DNA of 64,000 bases from Paludibacteraceae bacterium (GTDB lineage Bacteria > Bacteroidota > Bacteroidia > Bacteroidales > Paludibacteraceae), in contig JAFPYI010000026.1 in the NCBI GenBank assembly GCA_017412245.1, positions 1 through 64,000 on the forward strand. The letters run 5' to 3'. Position numbers and translations under genes: made by a program. Position 1 is the stretch's first letter; every line of letters starts with the position of its first letter. This document shows, piece after piece, positions 9,146 through 17,360 of the stretch. The notes beneath the pieces are model-generated. The model made no database searches and was not told the DNA's origin. It worked only from the letters and a program-made list of their open reading frames with translations.

Positions 9146-11032
9146 TTATTTGTCGTAAACAGGAATAATTTCTACACGGCGGTCGAGCGAAATCTCATGC
9201 TCTCCTTCTTGGTACGATTTCTCCACACCGTAACCTTTCGCCTTCATTTGGTCAGCATTAACACCCTTCTGCAGCAACAGGTCGTAAATCACTTTCGCAC
9301 GATTCTCCGACAGACGTTTGTTATGCAGTGCCGAACCTTCTTTACTTGCGTGACCGTTGATAAGAATCTTCTGGTCAGGATTAGCAATCAATATCGCTGC
9401 TATCTTATCCAATATATCCGCCGGCTTGAGTTTCGGTTCCGAAGAATCCAAATCATACCAGATAACCGAAGTCTCCATCAGGCGAACAATCTCACGAACA
9501 GCTTGTTGTTTAGGCTTATGAACCGTATCCACACGTTGCTGCAAAGTGACGGTCGTGTCGCATACTTGAATGCGTGTGTACTCTATCGGAGCAGGCTTAG
9601 CTTTCGGTTTGTGACGCCAATCGATACCTACTTTGATGCCTACTTCCCATGGACGAACAGCCTTCACATAATCCGAAGTAATCTCACCCGCATAAGTATT
9701 CATAAAATCGTGATTGCGGTAAGTCTCTGCACCGGAATATTGCGTTTGTTTCCAACCTAATTCCGTCACGCCTGCAGGACGAACATCCATGCAGGTGTAA
9801 TTGAAGAACGCACCTACTAACAGATTCAACTGCTCGGTCAACTTAACGCTCACACCGAAATCCGCCAACACACCTATCGCAGGCATCTTAAGATTCAACG
9901 GTTGTTTAGCGGTGGAGAAATCAGTTCCTATCTGCTCGGTATAAAAACCGTGATTAGGCATATTATCTAACGTCAGACCCCATTTCTCGTACTCTCCTTG
10001 ATGCTCGATTCCACCTTTCTTCAAACGCCAATCGGACGCAAGAATCAGTCCCGCTTTCAGTCCGGCACCTCCATATAATCCCAAATCATCATTGAGCGGA
10101 TAATGGAACTGCAATTCCAAAGGAATATCAATCATATACGCCGCCTGACGCTCTGTCCAGTTACGAGGAACAGCCAAGTGCGTGTAAGCCTCTCCGTCCG
10201 TATCGGTCTGACCTGCAAAACGTTTCGCTTGCGTCAGAATACCGTAACCCGTGTAATGACTGAAACCGACACCAAGACCTATTCCCCAATTCTCATGGAA
10301 GAAATACGCATATTTGAACTCAGCCACGCCACCGAAACTACCGTGTTCTCGACCTACTCGACCGTTCGCATCACGCAACGAATAACCCAAATCAGCATAA
10401 GCACCGCCTAACGCAAACTGGATATGATGACCTTTATACGGCACTTTTTCTACATTGCTCTCAGCGGCTTTTGTAGGTGCCTTGGTAGAACTCTTGCTGT
10501 TCTTGCCTTTCGAATTCTTACCCTTGGATCTCTTGGAAGATTTGCTGCCTTTCGATTTCTTGGAAGAAGACGATTTTTTCTTCACTTGGGACGTACTCTT
10601 TTGACCTTTGCTCTCCACCGTCACAGTCTTGCAAGTAACACTAAACACCGTATCGGTCCAGAAAGTCAGTTTCAAACTGTCATTCTCCTCTACGGATGCA
10701 GGACTGGTGCCGCGAGAAGTATATACCGTCGGAGGAGAAGGTTTCTTGTTGATAGTAATCGCACCCTTCTTAATCTTGTACGTCAAGTCTTTATCCAACA
10801 CTCGCCGTAACACATTACCCGCAGAAGCATTCTTGAACGTATAAGTGATACGCTTGTCCATATCAATATCGGACGGATCAACTACCAAACGGTAATCGAA
10901 ACGTTTGCACACATCGTTCAAAACCTCCTCCAAACGGGTGTCTTTATATTTCTTGCTGAAAGTCTTCTTCGGGGCACTAAATACCAACAACGGCACACAA
11001 AGAAGTAAAAATAATAAGACTTGCTTCCTCAC
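9146..11032 (-). CDS. STN domain - beta-barrel - OmpA fusion protein
   Basis: The 628-aa product has a signal peptide, then a secretin/TonB short N-terminal (STN) domain at about residues 22-97 (KYKDTRLEEVLNDVCKRF, and TFKNASAGNVLRRVL). A Lys/Ser-rich linker (about 150-195, repeated KSKGSKSSK-like) follows. The barrel region (about 205-470) is related to the OMP at 5639, with EHQGEYEKWG and DNMPNHGF. The C-terminal OmpA peptidoglycan-binding domain (about 520-625) shows NGHASKEG and SENRAKVIYDLL. STN domains normally precede TonB-dependent or secretin pores, so this order is unusual. It heads the operon after the promoter at 11064-11094 and probably links envelope layers. Confidence 0.8.
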   Translation of the reverse strand: MRKQVLLFLLLCVPLLVFSAPKKTFSKKYKDTRLEEVLNDVCKRFDYRLVVDPSDIDMDKRITYTFKNASAGNVLRRVLDKDLTYKIKKGAITINKKPSPPTVYTSRGTSPASVEENDSLKLTFWTDTVFSVTCKTVTVESKGQKSTSQVKKKSSSSKKSKGSKSSKRSKGKNSKGKNSKSSTKAPTKAAESNVEKVPYKGHHIQFALGGAYADLGYSLRDANGRVGREHGSFGGVAEFKYAYFFHENWGIGLGVGFSHYTGYGILTQAKRFAGQTDTDGEAYTHLAVPRNWTERQAAYMIDIPLELQFHYPLNDDLGLYGGAGLKAGLILASDWRLKKGGIEHQGEYEKWGLTLDNMPNHGFYTEQIGTDFSTAKQPLNLKMPAIGVLADFGVSVKLTEQLNLLVGAFFNYTCMDVRPAGVTELGWKQTQYSGAETYRNHDFMNTYAGEITSDYVKAVRPWEVGIKVGIDWRHKPKAKPAPIEYTRIQVCDTTVTLQQRVDTVHKPKQQAVREIVRLMETSVIWYDLDSSEPKLKPADILDKIAAILIANPDQKILINGHASKEGSALHNKRLSENRAKVIYDLLLQKGVNADQMKAKGYGVEKSYQEGEHEISLDRRVEIIPVYDK

Positions 11033-11063
11033 GGTAACTGCGATTTAATGTTGTAAACGGCTG

Positions 11064-11094
11064 CAAAGGTACAAAATTCTTACGAATTTTACAA
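11064..11094 (-). promoter_or_regulatory. promoter of the OmpA-fusion operon
   Basis: Minus strand TTG (11094-11092), a 20-nt spacer and TACCTTTG (11071-11064), a close match to the Bacteroidota promoter. The start codon is about 32 nt downstream of the -7 box. Confidence 0.8.
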
Positions 11095-11284
11095 TTTTTT
11101 GCTTATTTTTCTAATTATGTTATAAAACATGTTTTTTGTTTCGAAAATCACAACACGCTGCTAATCAACGCTTTACGAACTTTCGCACATTTCGTCCAAA
11201 TATTTCGATTCGTTTCTATTCTCCAATTCGAAGGAAATATCAATATACACAAATATAGAATATATTTACAATTCGAGCAAAAAA

Positions 11285-11316
11285 TTTGCGTGTTTCATTT
11301 TTTTATAGTAATTTTG
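11285..11316 (+). promoter_or_regulatory. promoter of the lipoprotein-nuclease operon
   Basis: TTTG (11285-11288), a 20-nt spacer and TAATTTTG (11309-11316) match the Bacteroidota consensus, about 58 nt upstream of the ATG at 11375. Confidence 0.8.
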
Positions 11317-11374
11317 CAACCGCAAAATTGTTAACAAAACTCATTCGTTTTTATAACATTAAAATCATACAAAC

Positions 11375-12361
11375 ATGAAGACAAAAATCATTTTATTAGC
11401 ATCGATTGCATTGGCACTCGTTGCGTGCAAAGACAAAGGAAACACACCCGATGAACCGATTGTAGAACCGGACCCGCAACCGACTGAAGTGAACGCCGGT
11501 GCTTATTTCCTTTCGCCCGTGGCTTTCAACGGCACTTTTATTGAAACATCCATCGCCATGATGGAAATGACCGAACCCGAAATTCCGGAAACACCGCTGC
11601 CCGCTCGCATCAGAACAGAAAACTATCCTACTTATCAATGGACGCCGCAAGACAGAACATGGCCGGTTGACCTGACCGTCAATTATGGTCCGCAGGATAT
11701 TGCCTGCACCGATGGTCTCGAGCACTCCGGAGTATTAAAAATCAAAGCTACAGCTCCTTTCGAAACTCCAAACGCTGTGCTCAATGTCTCCTTTGAAAAC
11801 TTCAAAGTATATGGCTCCGTAATGACCGGTGCGCAGACTGTCACCAACAAAGGAACGAACGCTGCAGGAAACCTGTTTTACGAAGTAGTCGTACAAAATG
11901 CTACACTGGGCGGAAACAGCCAACTCACTTATTCGGAATCTACCACACGCGAACTGATTGCAGGATTGGCGGACAATGGCATGCTCTCGCCGGATGTCAC
12001 TACACACACCTACTCCATCACTGGTCTCATGCACGGAGAGAGCAACGTAGATAGTGTTCCCGGTTTCAATGTCTCTATCGAAGATGCTGATCCGATGATT
12101 ATCTCCGTGGGCGACCAATATCCTACCAGCGGTAAAGTGTATATCTCGTTCAACCCGGCATTGACGTATATGATAGAAGGAACTGTCCCTCTCTCCATTG
12201 ACGAAGTATACGTAACCTTCACCGGCAAAAATGAGCAAAATCAGTATGGCGTATTCGCTCAAACGACCATCTCCGGAGGAGCTTTGGCGCAAGATCTGGC
12301 ACTCACTTTCCTGGTTGACGAGAATGGCATCGTGGACGGTAGTGTTGAAGTCGTTGAATAA
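11375..12361 (+). CDS. predicted lipoprotein of unknown function
   Basis: The 328-aa product begins with a lipoprotein signal; the lipobox LVAC ends at Cys18. The residues after the Cys (KDKG) partly resemble the Lys-acidic surface-export signal described for Bacteroidota lipoproteins, so surface display is possible. The mature part is rich in Thr, Glu and Pro near the start and then looks all-beta, with strand-like stretches such as NAVLNVSFENFKVYG at about residue 130 and YMIEGTVPLSIDEVYVTFTG at about residue 266. No family was recognised. It is 22 bp upstream of the nuclease-like gene and probably cotranscribed. Confidence 0.7.
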   Translation: MKTKIILLASIALALVACKDKGNTPDEPIVEPDPQPTEVNAGAYFLSPVAFNGTFIETSIAMMEMTEPEIPETPLPARIRTENYPTYQWTPQDRTWPVDLTVNYGPQDIACTDGLEHSGVLKIKATAPFETPNAVLNVSFENFKVYGSVMTGAQTVTNKGTNAAGNLFYEVVVQNATLGGNSQLTYSESTTRELIAGLADNGMLSPDVTTHTYSITGLMHGESNVDSVPGFNVSIEDADPMIISVGDQYPTSGKVYISFNPALTYMIEGTVPLSIDEVYVTFTGKNEQNQYGVFAQTTISGGALAQDLALTFLVDENGIVDGSVEVVE

Positions 12362-12383
12362 CATCTAAAATCCATAAACGATT

Positions 12384-13658
12384 ATGCGTAAATCTTTGCT
12401 GGTCTGTTTGACTGTTTTTTCCCTCGCTGCTAATGCTACGGAGCGAGTCACTTTGGAGCAACTGCAAAACGACTGGCAGAGATATCAAAACCGAATTGTA
12501 GAACTCCGTACGCCCTTGGTGGTGTGCGGCAGTTTCTACGACTCGCTTATTCTCGCACCCGAACGACTCTATTGCCCTGAAGAAAAAGCAGTAGGACTGG
12601 CGGACGGAGATAGTACGCTTTATTGGCAGTTAGTGAAGCAAAACTACGCCAACAGCATTTGTGTCCATTGCCGAAACGCTTATTACAACGTCCGAACTGG
12701 CGATAGAATCTGTTCGTTCAAAGCACGCGTCACCGGAGAACGACAACTGCTCACTGGACAGTCACTTCGTACGCATCACACTTACCAACCACGCTTACCT
12801 CTCCGCAAAAAAGGACAATTGCGCATCGTCGGCACGAATATCGAAAATTTCTTTGCCGATTTAGGAGGCTATGCTACCAAAAGAACCACTCCCGAACAGC
12901 AAGCTCTCAAGACTCGCAAAGTGGCAAAAGCTATGAAACGGATGCATGCCGATTTGTTTGCTATCTGCGAGATGCAAGTCGGCGATAAAGCACCGCAAAT
13001 GCTTCTGCAAGCGCTGGGCAACAAATACGCGTATATCGAAACAGAACTGCCGAATATGGACCGTATTGGCGGATGTTTCATCTATCGCAAGGACCGGCTG
13101 AAACCCTTCGGCGATTGGCTCTCCGCTTACCAAGACACCGCAAGTCATTATCACGGACGAATGCTCGCGCAGGGATTTGAAGAGATAAAAACCGGTGAAC
13201 GGTTCATCGTCTCCCTCAATCACATGAAATCCAAACGACCCGGACGAACGCAGTACGACACCAATCTCAGACGAATGGAGAACACCGACTCGCTCCTGGC
13301 AATGTTACCGATAGCTATCGAACAGTTCGCTGATTCAGATGTGTTACTGCTGGGCGACTACAACTGCAACACACAGGAACAACCTATTCAAACTATCGTT
13401 AGAGCAGGATACAACGACATGCTGCAAGTCTTCTGTCAAAACGATTATTCCTACTCGTACAAAGGAGAGATTGGTTATCTCGACAGATGTTTCGCTTCAC
13501 CTTCTATGGCGGCGCAAATCATTCAGGTGATGCCGTGGCATGTCAACGCTGACTGGTACTACCAACATGCCGCATATAGACTAAAAGACAAATCTTTGCA
13601 TCGGTTCGCGGACCACGACCCTATCATCGTTGACATCCGTCTTAACTCTGCGCAATAG
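12384..13658 (+). CDS. secreted endonuclease/exonuclease/phosphatase-family protein
   Basis: The 424-aa product has a signal peptide (cleavage after ANA, about residue 17) and an N-terminal region (about 20-140) that resembles the OB-like domain found before secreted nucleases. The EEP catalytic domain (about 145-420) shows the family motifs: GTNIENFF (Asn/Glu), ICEMQ (catalytic Glu, near 195), SLNHMKS (near 275), LLGDYNCN (Asp/Asn, near 325) and the terminal RFADHDPI (Asp-His, near 410). The metal and catalytic residues therefore appear intact. A role in degrading extracellular nucleic acids is likely, but phosphodiesterase activity on another substrate cannot be excluded. Confidence 0.82.
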   Translation: MRKSLLVCLTVFSLAANATERVTLEQLQNDWQRYQNRIVELRTPLVVCGSFYDSLILAPERLYCPEEKAVGLADGDSTLYWQLVKQNYANSICVHCRNAYYNVRTGDRICSFKARVTGERQLLTGQSLRTHHTYQPRLPLRKKGQLRIVGTNIENFFADLGGYATKRTTPEQQALKTRKVAKAMKRMHADLFAICEMQVGDKAPQMLLQALGNKYAYIETELPNMDRIGGCFIYRKDRLKPFGDWLSAYQDTASHYHGRMLAQGFEEIKTGERFIVSLNHMKSKRPGRTQYDTNLRRMENTDSLLAMLPIAIEQFADSDVLLLGDYNCNTQEQPIQTIVRAGYNDMLQVFCQNDYSYSYKGEIGYLDRCFASPSMAAQIIQVMPWHVNADWYYQHAAYRLKDKSLHRFADHDPIIVDIRLNSAQ

Positions 13659-13704
13659 CACTACGGCTGAACTATACTCTTCAAAGTTTTTCGCCCCTCT
13701 TACG

Positions 13705-13985
13705 AAATCCGATGCAAAGATAATACAAAACCCCTTTTAGTGTTCCTCAAGAACTAAAAAAAATTTTTCTTCCTAAGCCAATGCGCCTGATTTTCAAATT
13801 CGGTGCAAAGATAGTGTTGGATTAAACAATGTGTTCCTCGAAAAGTGAAATTTTTAATATATATTGGGGTTCCCGACGCAACCTGCAAATTCGACTGCAA
13901 AGATAATACAAAACTCATTTTAGTGTTCTTCTAAAAGTCATTCTTTTATAAAAATTCTCATTTCCCCATTTTTTGACCTATATAA
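13705..13985. repeat. three imperfect ~91-bp tandem units
   Basis: The block TGCAAAGATA occurs at 13713, 13804 and 13896 (spacing 91 and 92). Each copy is preceded by AAATYCGR and has GTGTTCYTC exactly 27 nt downstream of the T (13740, 13831, 13923). About 55-60 bp of each unit is conserved and the rest has diverged. CAAAGATA read on the minus strand is TATCTTTG, a Bacteroidota -7 box, in copies 1 and 3; copy 2 has the closely similar TATCTTTG as well. No -33 TTTG lies at the right distance. Confidence 0.8.
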
Positions 13986-14041
13986 AACGGGGTTTTTACC
14001 TGGTTTTCACATGGTTTTAACATAGTTTGCACCCCCCCGCC
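13976..14041. repeat. 11-nt periodic array B
   Basis: Six units start at 13976, 13987, 13998, 14009, 14020 and 14031. The plus-strand consensus is ACCTGGTTTTN, nearly the same as array A. The last unit runs into a C7 tract. It overlaps the end of the third ~91-bp unit. Confidence 0.78.
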
Positions 14042-14059
14042 TTCCATACTCACCCCTTC

Positions 14060-14136
14060 TCAGACGAATATCGAACCGTTTACGAGCCATTTACAGATGA
14101 ATATCGAACCATTTACGAATTATTATCGCATCTGAA
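14060..14136. repeat. 11-nt periodic array C
   Basis: Seven units start at 14060, 14071, 14082, 14093, 14104, 14115 and 14126. A C at unit position 2 is kept at every step and the consensus is about WCGAACCATTT. It is followed within a few bases by a C8 tract, as array B is by C7. Confidence 0.78.
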
Positions 14137-14208
14137 CACTCCCCCCCCTGGAGTTATAATCTAAATTTATTTCAAAAAAATATTTTTTCTTCTTAATAAA
14201 ATGTCTTG

Positions 14209-14305
14209 TCCCTTCTGTCGTCCCTCTCGTCCTTCAGGTCCTTACAGTCCTTTTAGACTTAGGGGATTTAGGGGACTATAAATGGACAAAAGGACAGGAC
14301 AAAAA
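14209..14305. repeat. GTCC 9-nt repeats facing GGAC copies
   Basis: GTCC occurs five times, with spacing 12, 9, 9 and 9, in the pyrimidine-rich stretch up to about 14255. It is followed by two TTAGGGGA-type units and then GGAC copies (about 14283-14303). The two halves could pair into a branched stem. No promoter or ORF fits this segment. Confidence 0.55.
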
Positions 14306-14417
14306 AACTTTTTTCTTTTATTAATTTTCTTTGCTACTTTCTTTTATCCCTTTTCTTTTTTCTCAAATTCTTTGCTCCTTGTTCCGTCTCTTTGCTCTTT
14401 ACCCTTGCTCTATACAC

Positions 14418-14444
14418 AAAAAAAGCACCACTTTTGTGGCGCTT
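14418..14444 (-). terminator. intrinsic terminator after tRNA-Arg
   Basis: Minus-strand stem AGCGCCAC (14443-14436), loop AAAA, GTGGTGCT (14431-14424), then a run of T (plus-strand A's 14418-14424). It starts 4 nt after the tRNA 3' end and closes the GNAT-fur-yugP-tRNA unit. Confidence 0.88.
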
Positions 14445-14447
14445 ATG

Positions 14448-14521
14448 TGATCCCGCTGGGGCTCAAACCCAGAACCTTCAGAACCGGAATCTGACACTCT
14501 ATTCAATTGAGCTACGGGACC
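14448..14521 (-). tRNA. tRNA-Arg (CCG anticodon)
   Basis: A 74-nt cloverleaf on the minus strand. The acceptor stem GGTCCCG/CGGGATC has one G-U pair, the D stem is GCTC/GAGT, the anticodon stem TCAGA/TCTGA encloses loop TTCCGGT (anticodon CCG, reading CGG), and the T arm is CTGGG-TTTGAGC-CCCAG. The discriminator is A and CCA is not encoded. It lies 22 nt past the yugP-like stop codon on the same strand with no promoter visible between, so it is probably cotranscribed. Confidence 0.95.
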
Positions 14522-14543
14522 GAGCGTTTAACGAACGCAAAAA

Positions 14544-15224
14544 TTATCTCCTACTTCCACCAAGGAAAATAAGAATATAGTAAATCAATGTAGCCAACGA
14601 ACTCAATGCCGCTACTACATACGTGTACGCTGCACTACGCAATGCATCGCTTGCCATCTCTGTCGTGTGGTTATCTGTTATTCCTGCCTCCTGCAACCAG
14701 TTAACAGCACGCATACTCGCATTAATCTCAACCGGCAACGTGATAAACGAGAACAAGGTTATCAATGCATACAAACAGATTCCTACCAACAAAATAGGTT
14801 GACCTAAACCCGAACGAATCAAAAATAGTCCGGCTAATATTACCCATGTTACCCAATTACTTGCGAATGATACTACAGGCACAAGCGCAGACCTCATTCG
14901 TAATGGACCGTATGCCATTGCATGCTGAACTGCATGACCGCATTCATGAGCGGCTACGGCAGCGGCGGCTACATTAGCACCGTGATAAACATCAGGAGAC
15001 AAGTTCACTGTCTTGTCGGTAGGATTATAATGGTCGGTCAATTGACCTTCTATACATGTAATTTCCACATCATAAATGCCATGGTCATGCAGCATTTTCT
15101 CTGCCACATCACGCCCTGTCATCGGAAGCAGTTCCTCGGAGTATTTTGCGAATTTATGCTTCAAGGAAGCCGAGACAATCCAGCTAATCAGGGCGATACC
15201 GATAAAAAGAATCCAATACAACAT
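14544..15224 (-). CDS. YugP-like membrane zinc metallopeptidase
   Basis: The 226-aa product matches the neutral zinc metallopeptidase family (YugP-type). An N-terminal transmembrane helix (about 2-20) is followed by NLSPDVYHGANVAAAAVAAH and the catalytic HECGH (residues 93-97). More membrane segments lie at about 112-160 and 200-221. The active site is intact; the natural substrate of this family is not established. It lies 19 bp after the Fur gene and 22 bp before tRNA-Arg, in an operon with a GNAT-fold protein and a Fur regulator. Confidence 0.88.
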   Translation of the reverse strand: MLYWILFIGIALISWIVSASLKHKFAKYSEELLPMTGRDVAEKMLHDHGIYDVEITCIEGQLTDHYNPTDKTVNLSPDVYHGANVAAAAVAAHECGHAVQHAMAYGPLRMRSALVPVVSFASNWVTWVILAGLFLIRSGLGQPILLVGICLYALITLFSFITLPVEINASMRAVNWLQEAGITDNHTTEMASDALRSAAYTYVVAALSSLATLIYYILIFLGGSRR

Positions 15225-15243
15225 AGCTACTTGGGGTTAAAGG

Positions 15244-15696
15244 TTATTTTTTCTTGTTACTGCATACTTTGCACTCGCCATAAATAAAAAGCGAATAACG
15301 TAACTTGTTAAAGTTCAAAAATTTGCGTTCCTTAATCAACTTTTCAATTGACCTGTCATGAAAATCTTTTACTTTTCCGCAGGTACAACAAACGAGTTGC
15401 AATTTCGAACCTCCACCGGCGACTATCTCATATTCCGTGGCTGGTTGACCCGCACGACGTTCGTCGCCATGCAGAATATATGCATCCAACAGCACGTCTA
15501 TCGTGTTAAAAACAGTGGCCCGTGCAACACCTCTCTCTGAACAGGCTTGGAGCAACTGCTCGCTCGTAAACGGCTGTGGCAACTGACATAACTGCTCTAT
15601 TATCCACTTACGCTCAACGGTCAAACGTTTTTTGCGTGCTCGAAGATAAGCATTCAACCGTGCCATCACGGATTCATATGTCTTCGCGGGTTTCAT
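15244..15696 (-). CDS. Fur-family metal-responsive transcriptional regulator
   Basis: The 150-aa product has the winged-helix DNA-binding domain of the Fur family (about residues 20-90), with the recognition region RGVARATVFNTIDVLLDA. The dimerisation domain holds two CxxC pairs, CCTC near residue 107 and CKVC near residue 143, which in the family bind structural zinc. The His-rich regulatory site is reduced, so whether it senses iron, zinc or peroxide cannot be told. The start ATG overlaps the stop of the upstream gene as TGATG, indicating translational coupling. Confidence 0.88.
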   Translation of the reverse strand: MKPAKTYESVMARLNAYLRARKKRLTVERKWIIEQLCQLPQPFTSEQLLQACSERGVARATVFNTIDVLLDAYILHGDERRAGQPATEYEIVAGGGSKLQLVCCTCGKVKDFHDRSIEKLIKERKFLNFNKLRYSLFIYGECKVCSNKKK

Positions 15697-16829
15697 CAGT
15701 CGATAGGTTTGATATAAGCACGGTGACGTTTGTGGAACTTATGGTCAAACTGCGTAAAATTAGCAATATTCTTGGCGTTAGTCTCCAAGATATTCGTGGT
15801 CTCAAGAGTCTTAATACCGTATTTGTTAATCATCGGTATCTGGTCTTGGAAGAACAACGCATTGATGCCCTTATCCTGATAATCCGGACGCACAGCAATA
15901 AGCAGGAAACTGAAACTATCCATTTTCTTGGCTTTCAATGCTTTCAGCAGATAATACCAACCTAACGGGAACAGTTTTCCTCCGCATTTACGAAGAGCGC
16001 TTGAGATGTCCGGCATTCCTAAGGCTACACCTACTATCTCTTCTTTCTCGTTCACAACCAACGTCACGAAATCGAAATTGAGCAGAGGGAAATACATCTT
16101 CTTGTAGTAGTTCTTCTGCGCTACCGTCATCGGTTGGAAATTATACAACTTCTGGTACGCTTCGTCTATCACATCCATATACTGAATGCCGTATTTACGA
16201 ACTAACTCTCGACTGTTCTTTACCTTATCGACACGTACATTCGAGCGTTGCTTAACGATATCGGCAATACGATTCAGACGCTCAGGACAACCCTGTGGAG
16301 GATAAACCTGCATCTCTATCCAGTCGGCTTCTTTCACCAAACCGTAAGCATCCATATGTCGAACATAATACGGATAGTTATAGAGCGATGCCATTACCGC
16401 AGGATATTCATATCCCTCCAACAGCAATCCCTCATGGTCAAAATCCGTAAATCCGACAGGACCGTTCAAAGCATCCATCCCATGCTCTTTACCCCATTGG
16501 CTAACCGTATCCAGAAGCGCTTTACTAACCTCCAAATCATCAATAAAATCGAACCAACCGAAACGAACATGCTTAACACCCCATTTCTCATTGGCCTTAC
16601 GGTTGATGATACCTGCTATACGTCCTACAGGTTGATTGTCCCTGTATGCCATCCATAACTGATACTCACTCACTTCAAGCGCAGGATTATTCTCAGGGTT
16701 GAAGCAGTTCATCTCATCGAAGAACAAGGGAGGACAATAGTACGGACAGTCCTTATAGAGATCATTCGCAAACTCAATGAATCTGCGTAGTTCTCCTTTA
16801 GTCTTTATTTGTCGTATTTCTATAGCCAT
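15696..16829 (-). CDS. GNAT-fold acetyltransferase-like protein (Bacteroidota family)
   Basis: The 377-aa product belongs to a conserved Bacteroidota family annotated as GNAT-type N-acetyltransferases. Recognisable stretches are NDLYKDCPYYCPPLFFDE (about 23-40), PVGRIAGIINRKANEKWG (about 74-91), RFGWFDFIDDLEVSKALL (about 95-112) and NGPVGFTDFDHEGLLLEGYE (about 138-157). A GNAT-like segment follows at about 300-345 (IAVRPDYQDKGINALFF). Substrate unknown. It heads the operon with fur and yugP; no consensus promoter was found between it and the tmRNA 3' end, so some read-through from the tmRNA promoter is possible. Confidence 0.75.
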   Translation of the reverse strand: MAIEIRQIKTKGELRRFIEFANDLYKDCPYYCPPLFFDEMNCFNPENNPALEVSEYQLWMAYRDNQPVGRIAGIINRKANEKWGVKHVRFGWFDFIDDLEVSKALLDTVSQWGKEHGMDALNGPVGFTDFDHEGLLLEGYEYPAVMASLYNYPYYVRHMDAYGLVKEADWIEMQVYPPQGCPERLNRIADIVKQRSNVRVDKVKNSRELVRKYGIQYMDVIDEAYQKLYNFQPMTVAQKNYYKKMYFPLLNFDFVTLVVNEKEEIVGVALGMPDISSALRKCGGKLFPLGWYYLLKALKAKKMDSFSFLLIAVRPDYQDKGINALFFQDQIPMINKYGIKTLETTNILETNAKNIANFTQFDHKFHKRHRAYIKPID

Positions 16830-16957
16830 TACTTCTTTTACTTCTCTTTCCGCAAGTGGAGTATAGGGGAGTCGAAAATTGTAATCCGTTACAATAATCG
16901 TTCGAGCTCTGCGAGATAAGAACCCGCAGGGTGAGACTCACGCTTAGTCTCTTCGAG
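16830..16957 (-). other. spacer between tmRNA and GNAT gene
   Basis: A 128-bp spacer. It contains a small stem, arms GAGACT (16934-16939) and AGTCTC (16946-16951), just beyond the tmRNA 3' end, without a U-tract. It may be a processing or weak termination site. No consensus promoter was found. Confidence 0.45.
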
Positions 16958-17346
16958 TGGAGCTAGCGGGAGTCGAACCCGCGTCCAAACAAGGAACACC
17001 TGTGCTTTCTACACGTTTATCTTGGCCTGAATTTTCGTCCGTTGGCAAGACCCAAGCCACCAACCAACGGCTTATCTGCTAATTTTTCGCCTCAGCATCG
17101 CAGCCTACTGAAACTATTCTGTGAATTCCTGCGCCGCTTGACCCTATCAGCCCACAGACTCGGCTTGGAGCGACGTCTCGTTCAGGCGCCTGGCACCCGA
17201 ATAAACCAACCTACTATACTTCGGTTAGGCAGCGAGAGCTACACTGTTGTTGCCAGTTATGATTTGAAGCGATATTTACGAGCGTTGCCTCATTGCTCGA
17301 CGTGCTTACACAACTATTCTACCTGCTGTCAAAACCAGATAGCCCC
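16958..17346 (-). ncRNA. ssrA: transfer-messenger RNA (tmRNA)
   Basis: A 389-nt one-piece tmRNA that rescues stalled ribosomes and tags the nascent chain. The 5' end GGGGCTA pairs with the 3' TAGCTCC, leaving discriminator A; CCA is not encoded. The tRNA-like T arm reads GGGTTCGACTCCC within CGCGGGTTCGACTCCCGC. The tag reading frame (17254-17225) encodes GNNSVALAA and then TAA, after the resume context AAATCATAACT. This resembles known Bacteroidota tags ending ALAA. Confidence 0.96.
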
Positions 17347-17360
17347 GATAAAAAAGCGTG

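Larger units (their letters stand above)
11033..11374. other. divergent intergenic region with two promoters
   Basis: A 342-bp AT-rich gap between divergent operons. It holds a minus promoter (11064-11094) and a plus promoter (11285-11316). The middle (about 11100-11280) has no ORF, clear hairpin or periodic repeat. Confidence 0.6.
13659..14417. other. 759-bp repeat-rich non-coding region
   Basis: Gap between the nuclease-like gene and the tRNA-Arg terminator. In order it contains three ~91-bp imperfect tandem units (13705-13985), two 11-nt periodic arrays (13976-14041 and 14060-14136), homopolymer C tracts (7 at 14032-14038 and 8 at 14141-14148), a GTCC-repeat segment with GGAC-type complements (14209-14305) and a pyrimidine-rich stretch (14306-14417). 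No credible protein-coding ORF was seen. Confidence 0.7.

Noticed and set aside
14032..14148. Poly-C tracts as phase-variation switches
   Set aside because: They lie in non-coding DNA away from any start codon or promoter spacer.
14282..14494. Small plus-strand ORF ending in the tRNA-Arg gene
   Set aside because: Runs through the terminator and the tRNA; low-complexity Phe/Leu/Ser sequence.
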